This document shows positions 8,922-17,989 of a DNA stretch of 64,000 nucleotides, piece after piece. Numbering within the stretch: the stretch's first letter is position 1; each line of letters starts with the position of its first letter. The notes beneath the pieces were generated by a model. It ran no database searches, had not been told where the DNA came from, and saw only the letters and a list, made by a program, of their open reading frames with translations. This DNA is from M0108 sp963841065. GTDB lineage: Bacteria > Pseudomonadota > Gammaproteobacteria > Chromatiales > Chromatiaceae. A program made the position numbers and the translations under genes. Location: the NCBI GenBank assembly GCA_963841065.1, contig CAWJBI010000042.1, positions 1-64,000 on the forward strand, given 5' to 3'.

Positions 8922-8949
8922 TTGACAGAGCGGAAATAGAGAGTATTTT
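8922..8949 (+). promoter_or_regulatory. Predicted sigma-70 promoter of the prp operon
   Basis: A perfect TTGACA at 8922-8927 is followed after 16 bases by TATTTT at 8944-8949. This is the best promoter-like pair in the 190-base gap between the MFS gene and prpE. It is bracketed by two similar inverted repeats at 8904-8917 and 8966-8979. Confidence 0.6.
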
Positions 8950-8965
8950 TGCCAATATCGCGACA

Positions 8966-8979
8966 GATTGTTGACAATC
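8966..8979. promoter_or_regulatory. Candidate GntR-family operator 2 upstream of prpE
   Basis: GATTGTTGACAATC has exact 6-base arms (GATTGT and ACAATC) and closely resembles the site at 8904-8917. It lies about 17 bases downstream of the -10 hexamer, inside the predicted untranslated leader, a position suited to blocking transcription. Centre-to-centre distance to the first site is 62 bases. Confidence 0.6.
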
Positions 8980-9056
8980 CGTCGCGGCTGACGGGCGCCC
9001 CGATGCGTCCGCGATCATAACAACACTCATTCATCGTTTACCGAGGAGAGATGGTC

Positions 9057-10958
9057 ATGACATACCAAGAGGTCTATCAACGTTCCCTGTCCGATCCCGA
9101 GGGTTTCTGGGGGGAGGCCGCCCAGGCGATCCATTGGGATAAGACCTGGGATCGGGTCCTGGACGACAGCAAGCCCCCCTTCTATCGCTGGTTCGCTGGC
9201 GGCATGTTGAACACCTGCTACAACGCCGTGGACCGTCATGTCGAGGCCGGGCGCGGTGATCAGGCCGCCATCATCTACGACAGCCCCGTTACCGGCACCC
9301 AGCGTACCATCAGCTACGCCGAGCTTCTGGACCAGGTCTCCCGCTGCGCCGGCGCCCTCGCCAACTTGGGCGTGGTCAAGGGCGATCGCGTCATCATCTA
9401 CATGCCCATGGTCCCCGAGGCCGCCATCGCCATGCTGGCCTGCGCCCGCCTCGGCGCCGTGCACTCCGTGGTCTTCGGTGGCTTCTCGGCCCGGGAACTC
9501 TCGACCCGCATCGAGGACGCCAAGCCCAAGGTGATGGTTGCGGGTTCCTGCGGCATCGAGCCCAACCGGGTGGTCCACTACAAGCCCCTGCTGGATCAGG
9601 CCATCGAGATGTCCAACCACAAGCCCCAGAGTTGCCTGGTGCTGCGGCGTCCCCAGGAACCGGGGACCATGATCGCCGGCCGCGACTTCGATTGGGAGGA
9701 GGCCATGGCCGCCGCCCAGCCCCATGCCTGCGTCTCCGTCGCCGCCACCGATCCCCTCTATATCCTCTACACCTCCGGTACCACGGGCCTGCCCAAGGGT
9801 GTCGTGCGGGACAATGGCGGTCATGCCGTGGCCATGCACTGGAGCATGAAGAACCTCTATGCCATGGAGCCTGGCGAGGTCTTCTGGGCCGCCTCCGACG
9901 TCGGCTGGGTGGTGGGTCACTCCTATATCGTCTATGCCCCCCTGCTCTATGGCTGCACCACCCTGATCTACGAGGGCAAGCCCGTTGGCACCCCGGACGC
10001 CGGCGCCTTCTGGCGGGTCATCAGCGAGCATGGGGTCTCCGTCATGTTCACCGCCCCCACCGCCTTCCGCGCCATCAAGCGCGTTGATTCCAAGGCCGAA
10101 CATCTGGCGCGCTACGACATGTCCGGCTTCCGCGCCCTCTTCCTCGCCGGGGAGCGCTGCGATCCCGATACCCTGCAATGGGCCCAGAACATCCTCAAGG
10201 TGCCGGTCATCGACCACTGGTGGCAGACCGAGACGGGCTGGGGCATCGCCGCCAACTGCCTGGGCATCGAGCCCCTGCCGGTCAAGCCCGGCTCGCCGAC
10301 CAAGGCCGTGCCCGGCTATGACGTGCGCATCCTCGACGACGACGGTCACGAGCAGGCCCCGGGCCAGATCGGCCGCATCATGATCAAGCTGCCCCTGCCG
10401 CCGGCCTGCCTGCCGACCCTGTGGCAGAACGACGACCGCTACGTCGAGTCCTACCTCAGCTCCGAGCCGGGTTACTACCTGACCGGCGATGCCGGCATGA
10501 AGGACGAGGACGGCTACCTCTTCATCATGAGTCGCATCGACGACATCATCAATGTCGCCGGCCACCGCCTCTCCACCGGCGGCATGGAGGAGGTCCTGGC
10601 CTCCCACCCGGACGTCGCCGAATGCGCCGTCATCGGCGTGGCGGACACCCTCAAGGGCGAGATCCCCCTGGGCCTGGTGGTCCTCAAGAGCGGCGTCGAG
10701 AAGCCCGAGGAGCAGATTGATCGCGAGCTGGTGGCCCTGGTGCGCGAGAAGATCGGCCCGGTGGCGGACTTCAAGAAGGTGGTCGTGGTCGAGCGCCTGC
10801 CCAAGACCCGCTCCGGCAAGATCCTGCGCGGCACCATGAAGCGCATCGCCGATGGCCAGGCCTTCAATATGCCCGCGACCATCGATGATCCGGCCATCCT
10901 CGACGAGATCGAGGGCAAGCTCCAGACCATCGGCTACGCCCTGCCCGCCACGGCCTAG
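9057..10958 (+). CDS. prpE: Propionate--CoA ligase PrpE
   Basis: 633-aa AMP-forming acyl-CoA synthetase activating propionate to propionyl-CoA for the methylcitrate cycle. Visible motifs are the N-terminal ACAS domain (F-W-G-E-A-A-Q-A-I-H-W-D), the P-loop Y-T-S-G-T-T-G-L-P-K-G, the W-W-Q-T-E-T-G motif, Y-L-T-G-D-A-G and the acetylatable catalytic Lys in R-S-G-K-I-L-R-G. Length and context favour propionate over acetate. Two Met codons are close together; the second (9057) is spaced correctly from GAGGAG at 9042-9047. First gene of the prp cluster, behind a promoter with two candidate GntR operators. No frame problems seen. Confidence 0.93.
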   Translation: MTYQEVYQRSLSDPEGFWGEAAQAIHWDKTWDRVLDDSKPPFYRWFAGGMLNTCYNAVDRHVEAGRGDQAAIIYDSPVTGTQRTISYAELLDQVSRCAGALANLGVVKGDRVIIYMPMVPEAAIAMLACARLGAVHSVVFGGFSARELSTRIEDAKPKVMVAGSCGIEPNRVVHYKPLLDQAIEMSNHKPQSCLVLRRPQEPGTMIAGRDFDWEEAMAAAQPHACVSVAATDPLYILYTSGTTGLPKGVVRDNGGHAVAMHWSMKNLYAMEPGEVFWAASDVGWVVGHSYIVYAPLLYGCTTLIYEGKPVGTPDAGAFWRVISEHGVSVMFTAPTAFRAIKRVDSKAEHLARYDMSGFRALFLAGERCDPDTLQWAQNILKVPVIDHWWQTETGWGIAANCLGIEPLPVKPGSPTKAVPGYDVRILDDDGHEQAPGQIGRIMIKLPLPPACLPTLWQNDDRYVESYLSSEPGYYLTGDAGMKDEDGYLFIMSRIDDIINVAGHRLSTGGMEEVLASHPDVAECAVIGVADTLKGEIPLGLVVLKSGVEKPEEQIDRELVALVREKIGPVADFKKVVVVERLPKTRSGKILRGTMKRIADGQAFNMPATIDDPAILDEIEGKLQTIGYALPATA

Positions 10959-11001
10959 GGATAGCCCCGCGCCGCCTCGCAACCCGATCCGAACCAGGCC
11001 C

Positions 11002-11688
11002 ATGATCGATCAGGACATCACCCTGGCCGACCAGATCTTCACCCGGATGCGCCGGGAGATCGTGGAGGGCCAGATCCCACCGGGCTCCAAGATGAGCGAG
11101 CCTGAACTGGCGCGGCGCTACGGCATCAGCCGGGGCCCGCTGCGGGAGGCGATGCGGCGGCTGGAGTCCTCCAGCCTGGTGGTGCGACGGGCCAACGTCG
11201 GGGCCCGGGTCATAGACCTCTCCAGCGCCCAATTGCTGGATCTCTATTACCTGCGCGAGGCCCTGGAGGGTATGGCGGCGCGACTGGCGGCGGAGCGCAT
11301 GAGCGCGGCGGAGATCGAGGAACTGCGCGCCCTTATCGCCCTCCACGAGCGCCAGGTCGCCCAGGATCACGGCCTGGCCTATTACCAGAGCGAGGGCGAC
11401 CTGGACTTTCACTTCTGCATCGTGCGTGGCAGTCACAACGTCCGACTTCAGGACCTGCTGGAGAATGACCTCTACCACCTGGTGCGCATGTATCGCTGCC
11501 AGTTCGGCATGGTCGGGCCCCGCGCGCCCACGGCCCTGCGGGAGCATGGCCAGATCGTCGAGGCCATCGCCGAGCGCGATGGCGAGTTGGCGGAGATCCT
11601 GATGCGCCGTCACATCCGCGCCTCCCGCCAGCAGGTGGAGCGGCGCCTGAGCGGCGAATGGCCACAACCGACCCCCCTGACCCATTAA
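11002..11688 (+). CDS. GntR/FCD-family transcriptional regulator of the prp cluster
   Basis: 228-aa regulator. Residues of about 8-70 form a winged helix-turn-helix typical of GntR proteins (I-F-T-R-M-R-R-E-I-V-E-G-Q-I-P-P-G, then E-P-E-L-A-R-R-Y-G-I-S-R-G-P-L-R-E-A). The remainder is an all-helical FCD ligand-binding domain with the metal/ligand His and Asp residues of the family (D-L-D-F-H, R-E-H at about residue 180). It lies between prpE and prpB on the same strand. This position and the palindromes upstream of prpE suggest it controls methylcitrate genes, with a cycle intermediate as possible effector. Target and effector are inferred. Confidence 0.85.
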   Translation: MIDQDITLADQIFTRMRREIVEGQIPPGSKMSEPELARRYGISRGPLREAMRRLESSSLVVRRANVGARVIDLSSAQLLDLYYLREALEGMAARLAAERMSAAEIEELRALIALHERQVAQDHGLAYYQSEGDLDFHFCIVRGSHNVRLQDLLENDLYHLVRMYRCQFGMVGPRAPTALREHGQIVEAIAERDGELAEILMRRHIRASRQQVERRLSGEWPQPTPLTH

Positions 11689-11710
11689 TTAGAATAGCGA
11701 GAACCCCCTC

Positions 11711-12601
11711 ATGAACCCATCCCAGTCCCCCGGCGCCCGGCTGCGCCAGGCCGTCGGCGAGGAACAGCCCCTGCAGGTCGTCGGCGCCATCAATGCCTAC
11801 CACGCCATGATGGCCGAGCGCGTCGGCTACCGCGCCCTCTACCTCTCTGGCGGCGGCGTGGCCGCGGGCTCTCTGGGCCTGCCGGACCTGGGCATCAGCA
11901 ACCTGCACGACGTCTGCGAGGACGTGCGCCGCATCACCTATGTCACCCAGGCCCCCCTGCTGGTGGATGCCGACACCGGCCTGGGCCCCAGCGCCTTCAA
12001 CATCGAACGCACCGTGCGCGAACTGATGCGCGCCGGCGCCGCCGGCTGCCACATCGAGGACCAGGTCCAGGCCAAGCGCTGCGGCCACCGGCCCGGCAAG
12101 GCCATCGTCTCCAAGGCGGAGATGGTGGACCGGGTCAAGGCGGCGGCGGACGCGGCCCGGGACGACTTTGTCATCATGGCCCGCACCGACGCCCTGGCGG
12201 TGGAAGGCCTGCAGGGTGCCATCGACCGCGCCTGCGCCTGCGTCGAGGCCGGCGCGGACATGATCTTCCCCGAGGCCATGACCGAACTGGCCCAGTACCA
12301 GCAATTTGCCCAGGCCGTGGGCGTGCCGGTGCTGGCCAACATCACCGAGTTCGGCGCCACCCCCCTCTTCACCACCCAGGAACTGGGCGGCGTGGGCGTG
12401 GGCCTGGTGCTCTATCCCCTGTCCGCCTTCCGCGCCATGAACCAGGCCGCCCTCAAGGTCTATGAGGCGATCCGCCATGACGGTACCCAGCAAGGGGTGG
12501 TGGATATCATGCAGACCCGCAATGACTTGTACGACTACCTGGGCTATCACGCCTTCGAGCAGAAGCTGGATGCCCTCTTTTCCGCGGGCGGGGAAGACTG
12601 A
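11711..12601 (+). CDS. prpB: 2-methylisocitrate lyase PrpB
   Basis: 296-aa member of the isocitrate lyase/PEP mutase superfamily, cleaving 2-methylisocitrate to pyruvate and succinate as the last step of the methylcitrate cycle. The signature K-R-C-G-H with the catalytic Cys is present, as are D-A-D-T-G-L-G, the H-I-E-D-Q metal site and M-A-R-T-D-A. Length is standard. The ATG lacks a strong ribosome site, which may reflect coupling with gntR 22 bases upstream. prpC follows after 77 bases. Assignment is secure from sequence and neighbours. Confidence 0.95.
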   Translation: MNPSQSPGARLRQAVGEEQPLQVVGAINAYHAMMAERVGYRALYLSGGGVAAGSLGLPDLGISNLHDVCEDVRRITYVTQAPLLVDADTGLGPSAFNIERTVRELMRAGAAGCHIEDQVQAKRCGHRPGKAIVSKAEMVDRVKAAADAARDDFVIMARTDALAVEGLQGAIDRACACVEAGADMIFPEAMTELAQYQQFAQAVGVPVLANITEFGATPLFTTQELGGVGVGLVLYPLSAFRAMNQAALKVYEAIRHDGTQQGVVDIMQTRNDLYDYLGYHAFEQKLDALFSAGGED

Positions 12602-12678
12602 GTCCAGGTTCCAGGCCCGGCGGCGGGGTGAAGGCCCCCGCGCCCATAACATCGATCGAGAACCACTGGAGTATGAAG

Positions 12679-13833
12679 ATGAGTGAGAAACAAGCGGCCC
12701 ACGCCCCCAAGGTGAAGAAGTCCGTCGCCCTCTCCGGCACCCCCGCCGGCAATACCGCCATCTGCACCGTCGGGCGCACGGGTAACGATCTGCACTATCG
12801 CGGCTATGACATCCTGGAATTCGCCGACATCGCGGAGTTCGAGGAGATCGCCTATCTGCTGATCCATGGCGAACTGCCCAACGCTCACCAGTTGATGGAA
12901 TACAAGCGCCTGCTCCAGTCCATGCGCGATCTCCCCTCGGCGCTGAAGAACGTCCTGGAGCAGCTTCCGGCCTCCGCCCATCCCATGGACGTGCTGCGCA
13001 CCGGCGCCTCCGTACTCGGCACCCTGGAGCCGGAGCGGGAGTCCCAGCCCGTGGCGGCGGCACGCGGCATCGGTGATCGCCTCATCGCCAGCTTCGGCTC
13101 CATGCTGCTCTACTGGTACCACTTCAGCCATCATGGCAAGCGCATCGCGGTCGAGACCGAGGACGAATCCATCGCCGCTCACTTCCTGCACCTGCTCCAT
13201 GGCCGCGAGCCCACCGCGCTGCAAACGCGCGCCATGCACACCTCGCTGAACCTCTATGCCGAGCATGAGTTCAACGCCTCCACCTTCACCGCGCGCGTCA
13301 TCGCGGGTACCGGCTCGGACATCTATTCCTGTGTCTCCGGCGCCATCGGCGCCCTGCGCGGGCCCAAGCACGGCGGCGCCAACGAGGTGGCCTGCGACAT
13401 CCAGAGCCGCTACGACAGCCCCGACCAGGCCGAGACCGACATCCGCGCCCGCATGGAGCGCAAGGAGATCGTCATCGGCTTCGGGCACCCCGTCTATACC
13501 ATCGGCGACCCCCGCAATCAGGTCATCAAGCGTGTCGCCAAGGCCCTGGCCGACGACACCACCGATCACCTCATGTATGACATCGCCGAGCGGCTGGAGA
13601 CCATCATGTGGGACATCAAGAAGATGTTCCCCAACCTGGACTGGTTCTCGGCGGTGAGCTACCACCTGATGGGCGTGCCCACCCCCATGTTCACGCCGCT
13701 GTTCGTCATCGCCCGTACCAGTGGCTGGACCGCTCACATCATCGAGCAGCGCATCGACAACAAGATCATCCGCCCGAGCGCCACCTATGTGGGTCTCGAG
13801 AACCGGCCCTGGGTGCCCGTGGAGCAGCGCTGA
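12679..13833 (+). CDS. prpC: 2-methylcitrate synthase PrpC
   Basis: 384-aa citrate-synthase-fold enzyme condensing propionyl-CoA with oxaloacetate to 2-methylcitrate. The conserved blocks are G-Y-D-I-L-E-F-A near the N-terminus, H-F-L-H-L-L-H-G, the H-E-F-N-A-S-T-F-T-A-R-V segment with a catalytic His, G-A-L-R-G-P-K-H-G-G-A-N and G-F-G-H-P-V-Y. Length matches PrpC rather than the longer GltA. The second of two nearby Met codons is chosen because GGAG at 12668-12671 is seven bases from it. acnD starts three bases after the stop, so the two are probably coupled. Confidence 0.94.
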   Translation: MSEKQAAHAPKVKKSVALSGTPAGNTAICTVGRTGNDLHYRGYDILEFADIAEFEEIAYLLIHGELPNAHQLMEYKRLLQSMRDLPSALKNVLEQLPASAHPMDVLRTGASVLGTLEPERESQPVAAARGIGDRLIASFGSMLLYWYHFSHHGKRIAVETEDESIAAHFLHLLHGREPTALQTRAMHTSLNLYAEHEFNASTFTARVIAGTGSDIYSCVSGAIGALRGPKHGGANEVACDIQSRYDSPDQAETDIRARMERKEIVIGFGHPVYTIGDPRNQVIKRVAKALADDTTDHLMYDIAERLETIMWDIKKMFPNLDWFSAVSYHLMGVPTPMFTPLFVIARTSGWTAHIIEQRIDNKIIRPSATYVGLENRPWVPVEQR

Positions 13834-13835
13834 TC

Positions 13836-16512
13836 ATGAGCGCCACTCACCGCAAACCCCTGCCCGGCACCGATCTGGATTACTTCGACACCCGGGCCGC
13901 GATCGAGGCGATCCAGCCCGGCGCCTATGACAAGCTGCCCTACACCTCGCGGGTGCTGGCGGAGCAGTTGGTGCGCCGCTGTGATCCGGCGATCCTGACC
14001 GACTCGCTCAAGCAACTCATCGAGCGCAAGCGCGACCTGGATTTCCCCTGGTACCCGGCCCGGGTCGTCTGCCATGACATCCTCGGCCAGACCGCCCTGG
14101 TGGATCTGGCGGGCCTGCGTGACGCGATCGCCGAGCAGGGTGGTGACCCGGCCCAGGTCAACCCGGTGGTGCCGACCCAACTGATCGTCGACCACTCGCT
14201 GGCCGTGGAATTCGGCGGTTTCGATCCGGATGCCTTCGAGAAGAACCGTGCCATCGAGGATCGGCGCAACGAAGACCGTTTCCACTTCATCGAGTGGACC
14301 AAGACCGCCTTCAAGAACGTCGATGTCATCCCGGCCGGCAACGGCATCATGCACCAGATCAACCTGGAGAAGATGTCGCCGGTGATCCAGGCCCGTGACG
14401 GCGTCGCCTTCCCGGACACCTGCGTGGGGACCGACAGCCACACCCCGCACGTCGACGCACTCGGCGTGATCGCCATCGGCGTCGGCGGTCTGGAGGCCGA
14501 GACCGTCATGCTCGGCCGCGCCTCCATGATGCGTCTGCCCGACATCGTCGGCGTGCGGCTGACCGGCAAGCGTCAGCCCGGCATCACCGCCACCGACATC
14601 GTGCTGGCCCTCACCGAGTTCCTGCGCCAGGCGCGCGTGGTCGGCGCCTGGGTCGAATTTTTCGGCGACGGGGCCGCCAGCCTGTCGATCGGCGACCGCG
14701 CCACCATCTCCAACATGTGCCCGGAATACGGGGCGACGGCGGCGATGTTCTACATCGACCAGCAGACCATCGACTACCTCAAGCTGACCGGTCGCGAGCC
14801 GGAGCAGGTGGCCCTGGTCGAGAACTACGCCAAGACCACCGGCCTGTGGGCCGATGCGCTGGTCAGCGCCGAGTACGAGCGCGTGCTGGAGTTCGACCTG
14901 TCGACCGTGGTGCGCAACATGGCCGGCCCGTCCAATCCGCACCGCCGCCTGCCGACCAGTCCGCCCTGCACGAGCGCGGCATCGCCGTCGATCTGCGACA
15001 AGGCCCTGGCCGAAGAGCAGGCGGGCCTGATGCCGGATGGCGCGGTGATCATCGCCGCCATCACCAGTTGCACCAACACCAGCAACCCGCGCAACGTGGT
15101 GGCCGCCGGTCTGCTGGCCAAGAAGGCCAACGCCCTGGGTCTGACTGCGCAAGCCCTGGGTCAAGACCTCCTTCGCGCCGGGCTCCAAGGTCGCCAAGCT
15201 GTATCTGGAAGAAGCCGGCCTGCTGACTGAAATGGAAAAGCTCGGCTTCGGCATCGTCGGCTACGCCTGCACCACCTGCAACGGCATGTCCGGCGCACTG
15301 GACCCGAAGATCCAGCAGGAGATCATCGACCGCGACCTGTACGCCACCGCCGTGCTCTCGGGCAACCGCAACTTCGACGGCCGTATCCACCCCTATGCCA
15401 AGCAGGCCTTCCTGGCCTCGCCGCCGCTGGTGGTGGCCTACGCCATCGCCGGCACCGTCCGCTTCGACATCGAGCAGGATGCGCTGGGCCATGACCCGTC
15501 ACGGCAACCCGATCACCCTGCAAGGACATCTGGCCGACCGACGAGGAGATCGACGCTATCGTCGCGGCCTGCGTGAAGCCGGAGCAGTTCAGGCAGGTCT
15601 ATCATCCCGATGTTCGATCTGGGCATCGTGCAGGAGGCCAAGAGCCCGCTGTACGACTGGCGCCCTCAGTCCACCTACATCCGCCGTCCGCCCTATTGGG
15701 AAGGCGCGCTGGCCGGCGAGCGGACCCTGAAGGGCATGCGCCCGCTGGCGGTCCTGCCGGACAACATCACCACCGACCACCTGTCGCCGTCCAACGCCAT
15801 CCTGGCGAACAGTGCTTCCGGGGAGTACCTGGCCCGGATGGGCCTGCCGGAAGAGGACTTTAACTCCTACGCCACCCACCGCGGCGACCACCTGACGGCC
15901 CAGCGCGCCACCTTCGCCAATCCGCAACTGGTCAACGAGATGGCCGTGGTGGATGGGCAGGTCAAGAAGGGTTCCCTGGCCCGCATCGAGCCGGACGGCA
16001 AGGTCACCCGCATGTGGGAGGCCATCGAGACCTACATGGAGCGCAAGCAGCCGCTGATCATCATCGCCGGTGCCGACTACGGTCAGGGGTCGTCGCGTGA
16101 CTGGGCCGCCAAGGGCGTGCGTCTGGCCGGGGTGGAGGCCATCGCCGCCGAGGGTTTCGAGCGCATCCACCGCACCAACCTGGTGGGCATGGGCGTGCTG
16201 CCGCTGGAGTTCAAGCCGGGGGTCAACCGCAAGACGCTCGGCATCGACGGCACCGAGACCTACGACGTGGTCGGCGAGCGCACCCCGCGCTGCGACCTCA
16301 CCCTGGTGATCCATCGCAAGAATGGCGAGCGCGTCGAGGTGCCGGTCACCTGCCGTCTCGACACCGCCGAGGAGGTCTCGATCTACGAGGCCGGCGGCGT
16401 CCTCCAGCGCTTCGCCCAGGACTTCCTCGAATCGGCCAAGGCGCCTAACAAAGCCCTCCCTCGTGGGAGAGGAGGGATAACTCGGCGGTACTTCCCAAAT
16501 AACCGCGCGTGA
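13836..16512 (+). pseudogene. acnD: Fe-S 2-methylcitrate dehydratase AcnD, interrupted by several frameshifts
   Basis: Aconitase-superfamily enzyme that, with PrpF, replaces PrpD in the methylcitrate cycle. All aconitase landmarks are present but in different frames: G-T-D-S-H-T-P, S-C-T-N-T-S-N-P with the first cluster Cys, C-T-T-C-N-G with the other two, D-N-I-T-T-D-H-L-S-P, and G-Q-G-S-S-R-D-W. Single extra bases near 15147, 15498, 15523 and 15609 each move the frame by +1. Between about 14957 and 14998 a short patch is read out of frame and then restored. The last codons run into a palindromic repeat, so the natural C-terminus is unclear. Either a low-quality stretch or a decaying gene. 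The region contains every part of a complete enzyme. Confidence 0.85.
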
Positions 16513-16539
16513 AAGCCCCTCTCTCTTGCGGGAGAGGGG
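16454..16539. repeat. Pair of REP-like palindromes at the 3' end of acnD
   Basis: Two related hairpins lie 40 bases apart: CCCTCC/GGAGGG arms at 16454-16476, and CCCCTCTC/GAGAGGGG arms at 16516-16539 with an 8-base loop. Both follow the pattern of CT-rich then GA-rich arms around a short loop seen in dispersed intergenic palindromes. They separate acnD from prpF and could act as mRNA processing or weak termination sites. They have no T-run. Confidence 0.6.
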
Positions 16540-16575
16540 AGCCATAAGCCTAGTAACCTAAGGAATCTCAACCTC

Positions 16576-17769
16576 ATGGCCCACCTACCCCAGATCAAGA
16601 TCCCCGCCACCTATATGCGCGGCGGCACCAGCAAGGGTGTCTTCTTCCGCCTTCAGGACCTGCCCGAGCCTTGCCAGGTGCCGGGCGCGGCGCGGGATGC
16701 CCTGCTGCTGCGCGTCATCGGTAGCCCCGACCCCTACGGCAAGCAGATCGACGGCATGGGCGGGGCCACCTCCAGCACCAGCAAGGCGGTCATCCTCTCC
16801 CGGAGCAGCCGGCCCGACCACGATGTCGATTACCTCTTCGGTCAGGTGTCCATCGACAAGGCCTTCGTGGACTGGAGCGGCAACTGCGGTAATCTCTCCG
16901 CCGCCGTCGGGCCCTTCGCCATTGCCAACGGCCTGGTCGATCCCAGCCGCCTGCCGGAAAACGGCATGGCCACCGTGCGCATCTGGCAGGCCAATATCGG
17001 CAAGACCATCATCGCCCAGGTGCCCATGACCCAGGGCGCCGTGCAGGAGACGGGCGATTTCGAACTCGATGGCGTGACCTTTCCCGCCGCCGAGGTGCAA
17101 CTGGAGTTTCTCGACCCGGCCGACGAGGGCGAAGGGGAGGGCGGTGGCGCCATGTTCCCCACCGGCAATCTGGTGGACGACCTGGAGGTCCCGGGTGTCG
17201 GTACCTTCCAGGCGACCCTGATCAATGCGGGCATCCCCACCATCTTTGTTAACGCCGCGGCCATCGGCTATTCCGGCACCGAGTTGCAGGATGCCATCAA
17301 TAGCGACGCCAAGGCCTTGGCCAGGTTCGAGACCATTCGCGCCTACGGCGCGGTGCGTATGGGCCTCATCAAGGATATTGCCGAGGCCGCCCAGCGTCAG
17401 CACACGCCGAAGGTCGCCTTTGTCGCGGCGCCGGCCGATTACGTGTCGTCCAGCGGCAAGCCGGTGGCGGCCGCCGACATCGACCTCTGCGTGCGCGCCC
17501 TCTCCATGGGCAAGCTGCATCACGCCATGATGGGCACGGCCGCCGTGGCCATCGGCACCGCCGCCGCGGTGCCGGGCACCCTGGTGAACCTCGCCGCCGG
17601 CGGTGGCGCCCGCACCGCCGTGCGCTTCGGCCACCCCTCCGGCACCCTGCGGGTGGGCGCGGAAGCGACCCAGGTCAAGGGCCAGTGGACCGTGACCAAG
17701 GCCATCATGAGCCGCAGCGCTCGGGTCTTGATGGAAGGATGGGTGCGCGTGCCCGGCGATACCTTCTAA
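16576..17769 (+). CDS. prpF: AcnD-accessory protein PrpF
   Basis: 397-aa PrpF-family protein with the diaminopimelate-epimerase-like fold, needed for AcnD-type methylcitrate cycles and thought to isomerise the methylaconitate intermediate. It opens with the signature P-A-T-Y-M-R-G-G-T-S-K-G-V-F-F, followed by G-G-A-T-S-S-T-S-K and W-S-G-N-C-G-N-L-S-A-A-V-G-P-F-A. The C-terminal half repeats the fold with H-H-A-M-M-G-T-A-A-V-A. Its intact state argues that the cluster is functional, since it has no known job without acnD. It ends the prp cluster, with a terminator 130 bases downstream. Confidence 0.93.
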   Translation: MAHLPQIKIPATYMRGGTSKGVFFRLQDLPEPCQVPGAARDALLLRVIGSPDPYGKQIDGMGGATSSTSKAVILSRSSRPDHDVDYLFGQVSIDKAFVDWSGNCGNLSAAVGPFAIANGLVDPSRLPENGMATVRIWQANIGKTIIAQVPMTQGAVQETGDFELDGVTFPAAEVQLEFLDPADEGEGEGGGAMFPTGNLVDDLEVPGVGTFQATLINAGIPTIFVNAAAIGYSGTELQDAINSDAKALARFETIRAYGAVRMGLIKDIAEAAQRQHTPKVAFVAAPADYVSSSGKPVAAADIDLCVRALSMGKLHHAMMGTAAVAIGTAAAVPGTLVNLAAGGGARTAVRFGHPSGTLRVGAEATQVKGQWTVTKAIMSRSARVLMEGWVRVPGDTF

Positions 17770-17896
17770 GAATCTGGCTGCAAAGGCGGTTGCGCCGGGT
17801 GTCTGCATCCGGCTTTACCGGACCAGATGGCGGAGTGCCCCGCATGCCGCCTCCGGCCCTACCCCTGTCCTCCTCGTCTCTCTAAAGGAGACTTTG

Positions 17897-17924
17897 CGCC
17901 CGGCACCTCGCCGGGCGTTTTTTT
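17897..17924 (+). terminator. Rho-independent terminator of the prp cluster
   Basis: An 8-bp stem CGCCCGGC/GCCGGGCG with a five-base loop is followed at once by seven T residues. This is the clearest intrinsic terminator in the window and closes the plus-strand prp cluster before the convergent exporter gene. Confidence 0.88.
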
Positions 17925-17989
17925 AGACCCAACACCAATGAGTTTTCGGTTTCCCGGGCCGGGTGGTGGCGGGTCGATGTGACGATGCA

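Noticed and set aside
7680..8939. Alternative 419-codon frame over the MFS gene
   Set aside because: Gly/Pro/Ala-rich with no membrane helices, while the other frame gives a clear twelve-helix transporter.
15140..15620. Programmed +1 ribosomal frameshifting
   Set aside because: The breaks have no shared slippery codon or adjacent stop codon and occur in unrelated genes, so an error of the sequence is simpler.
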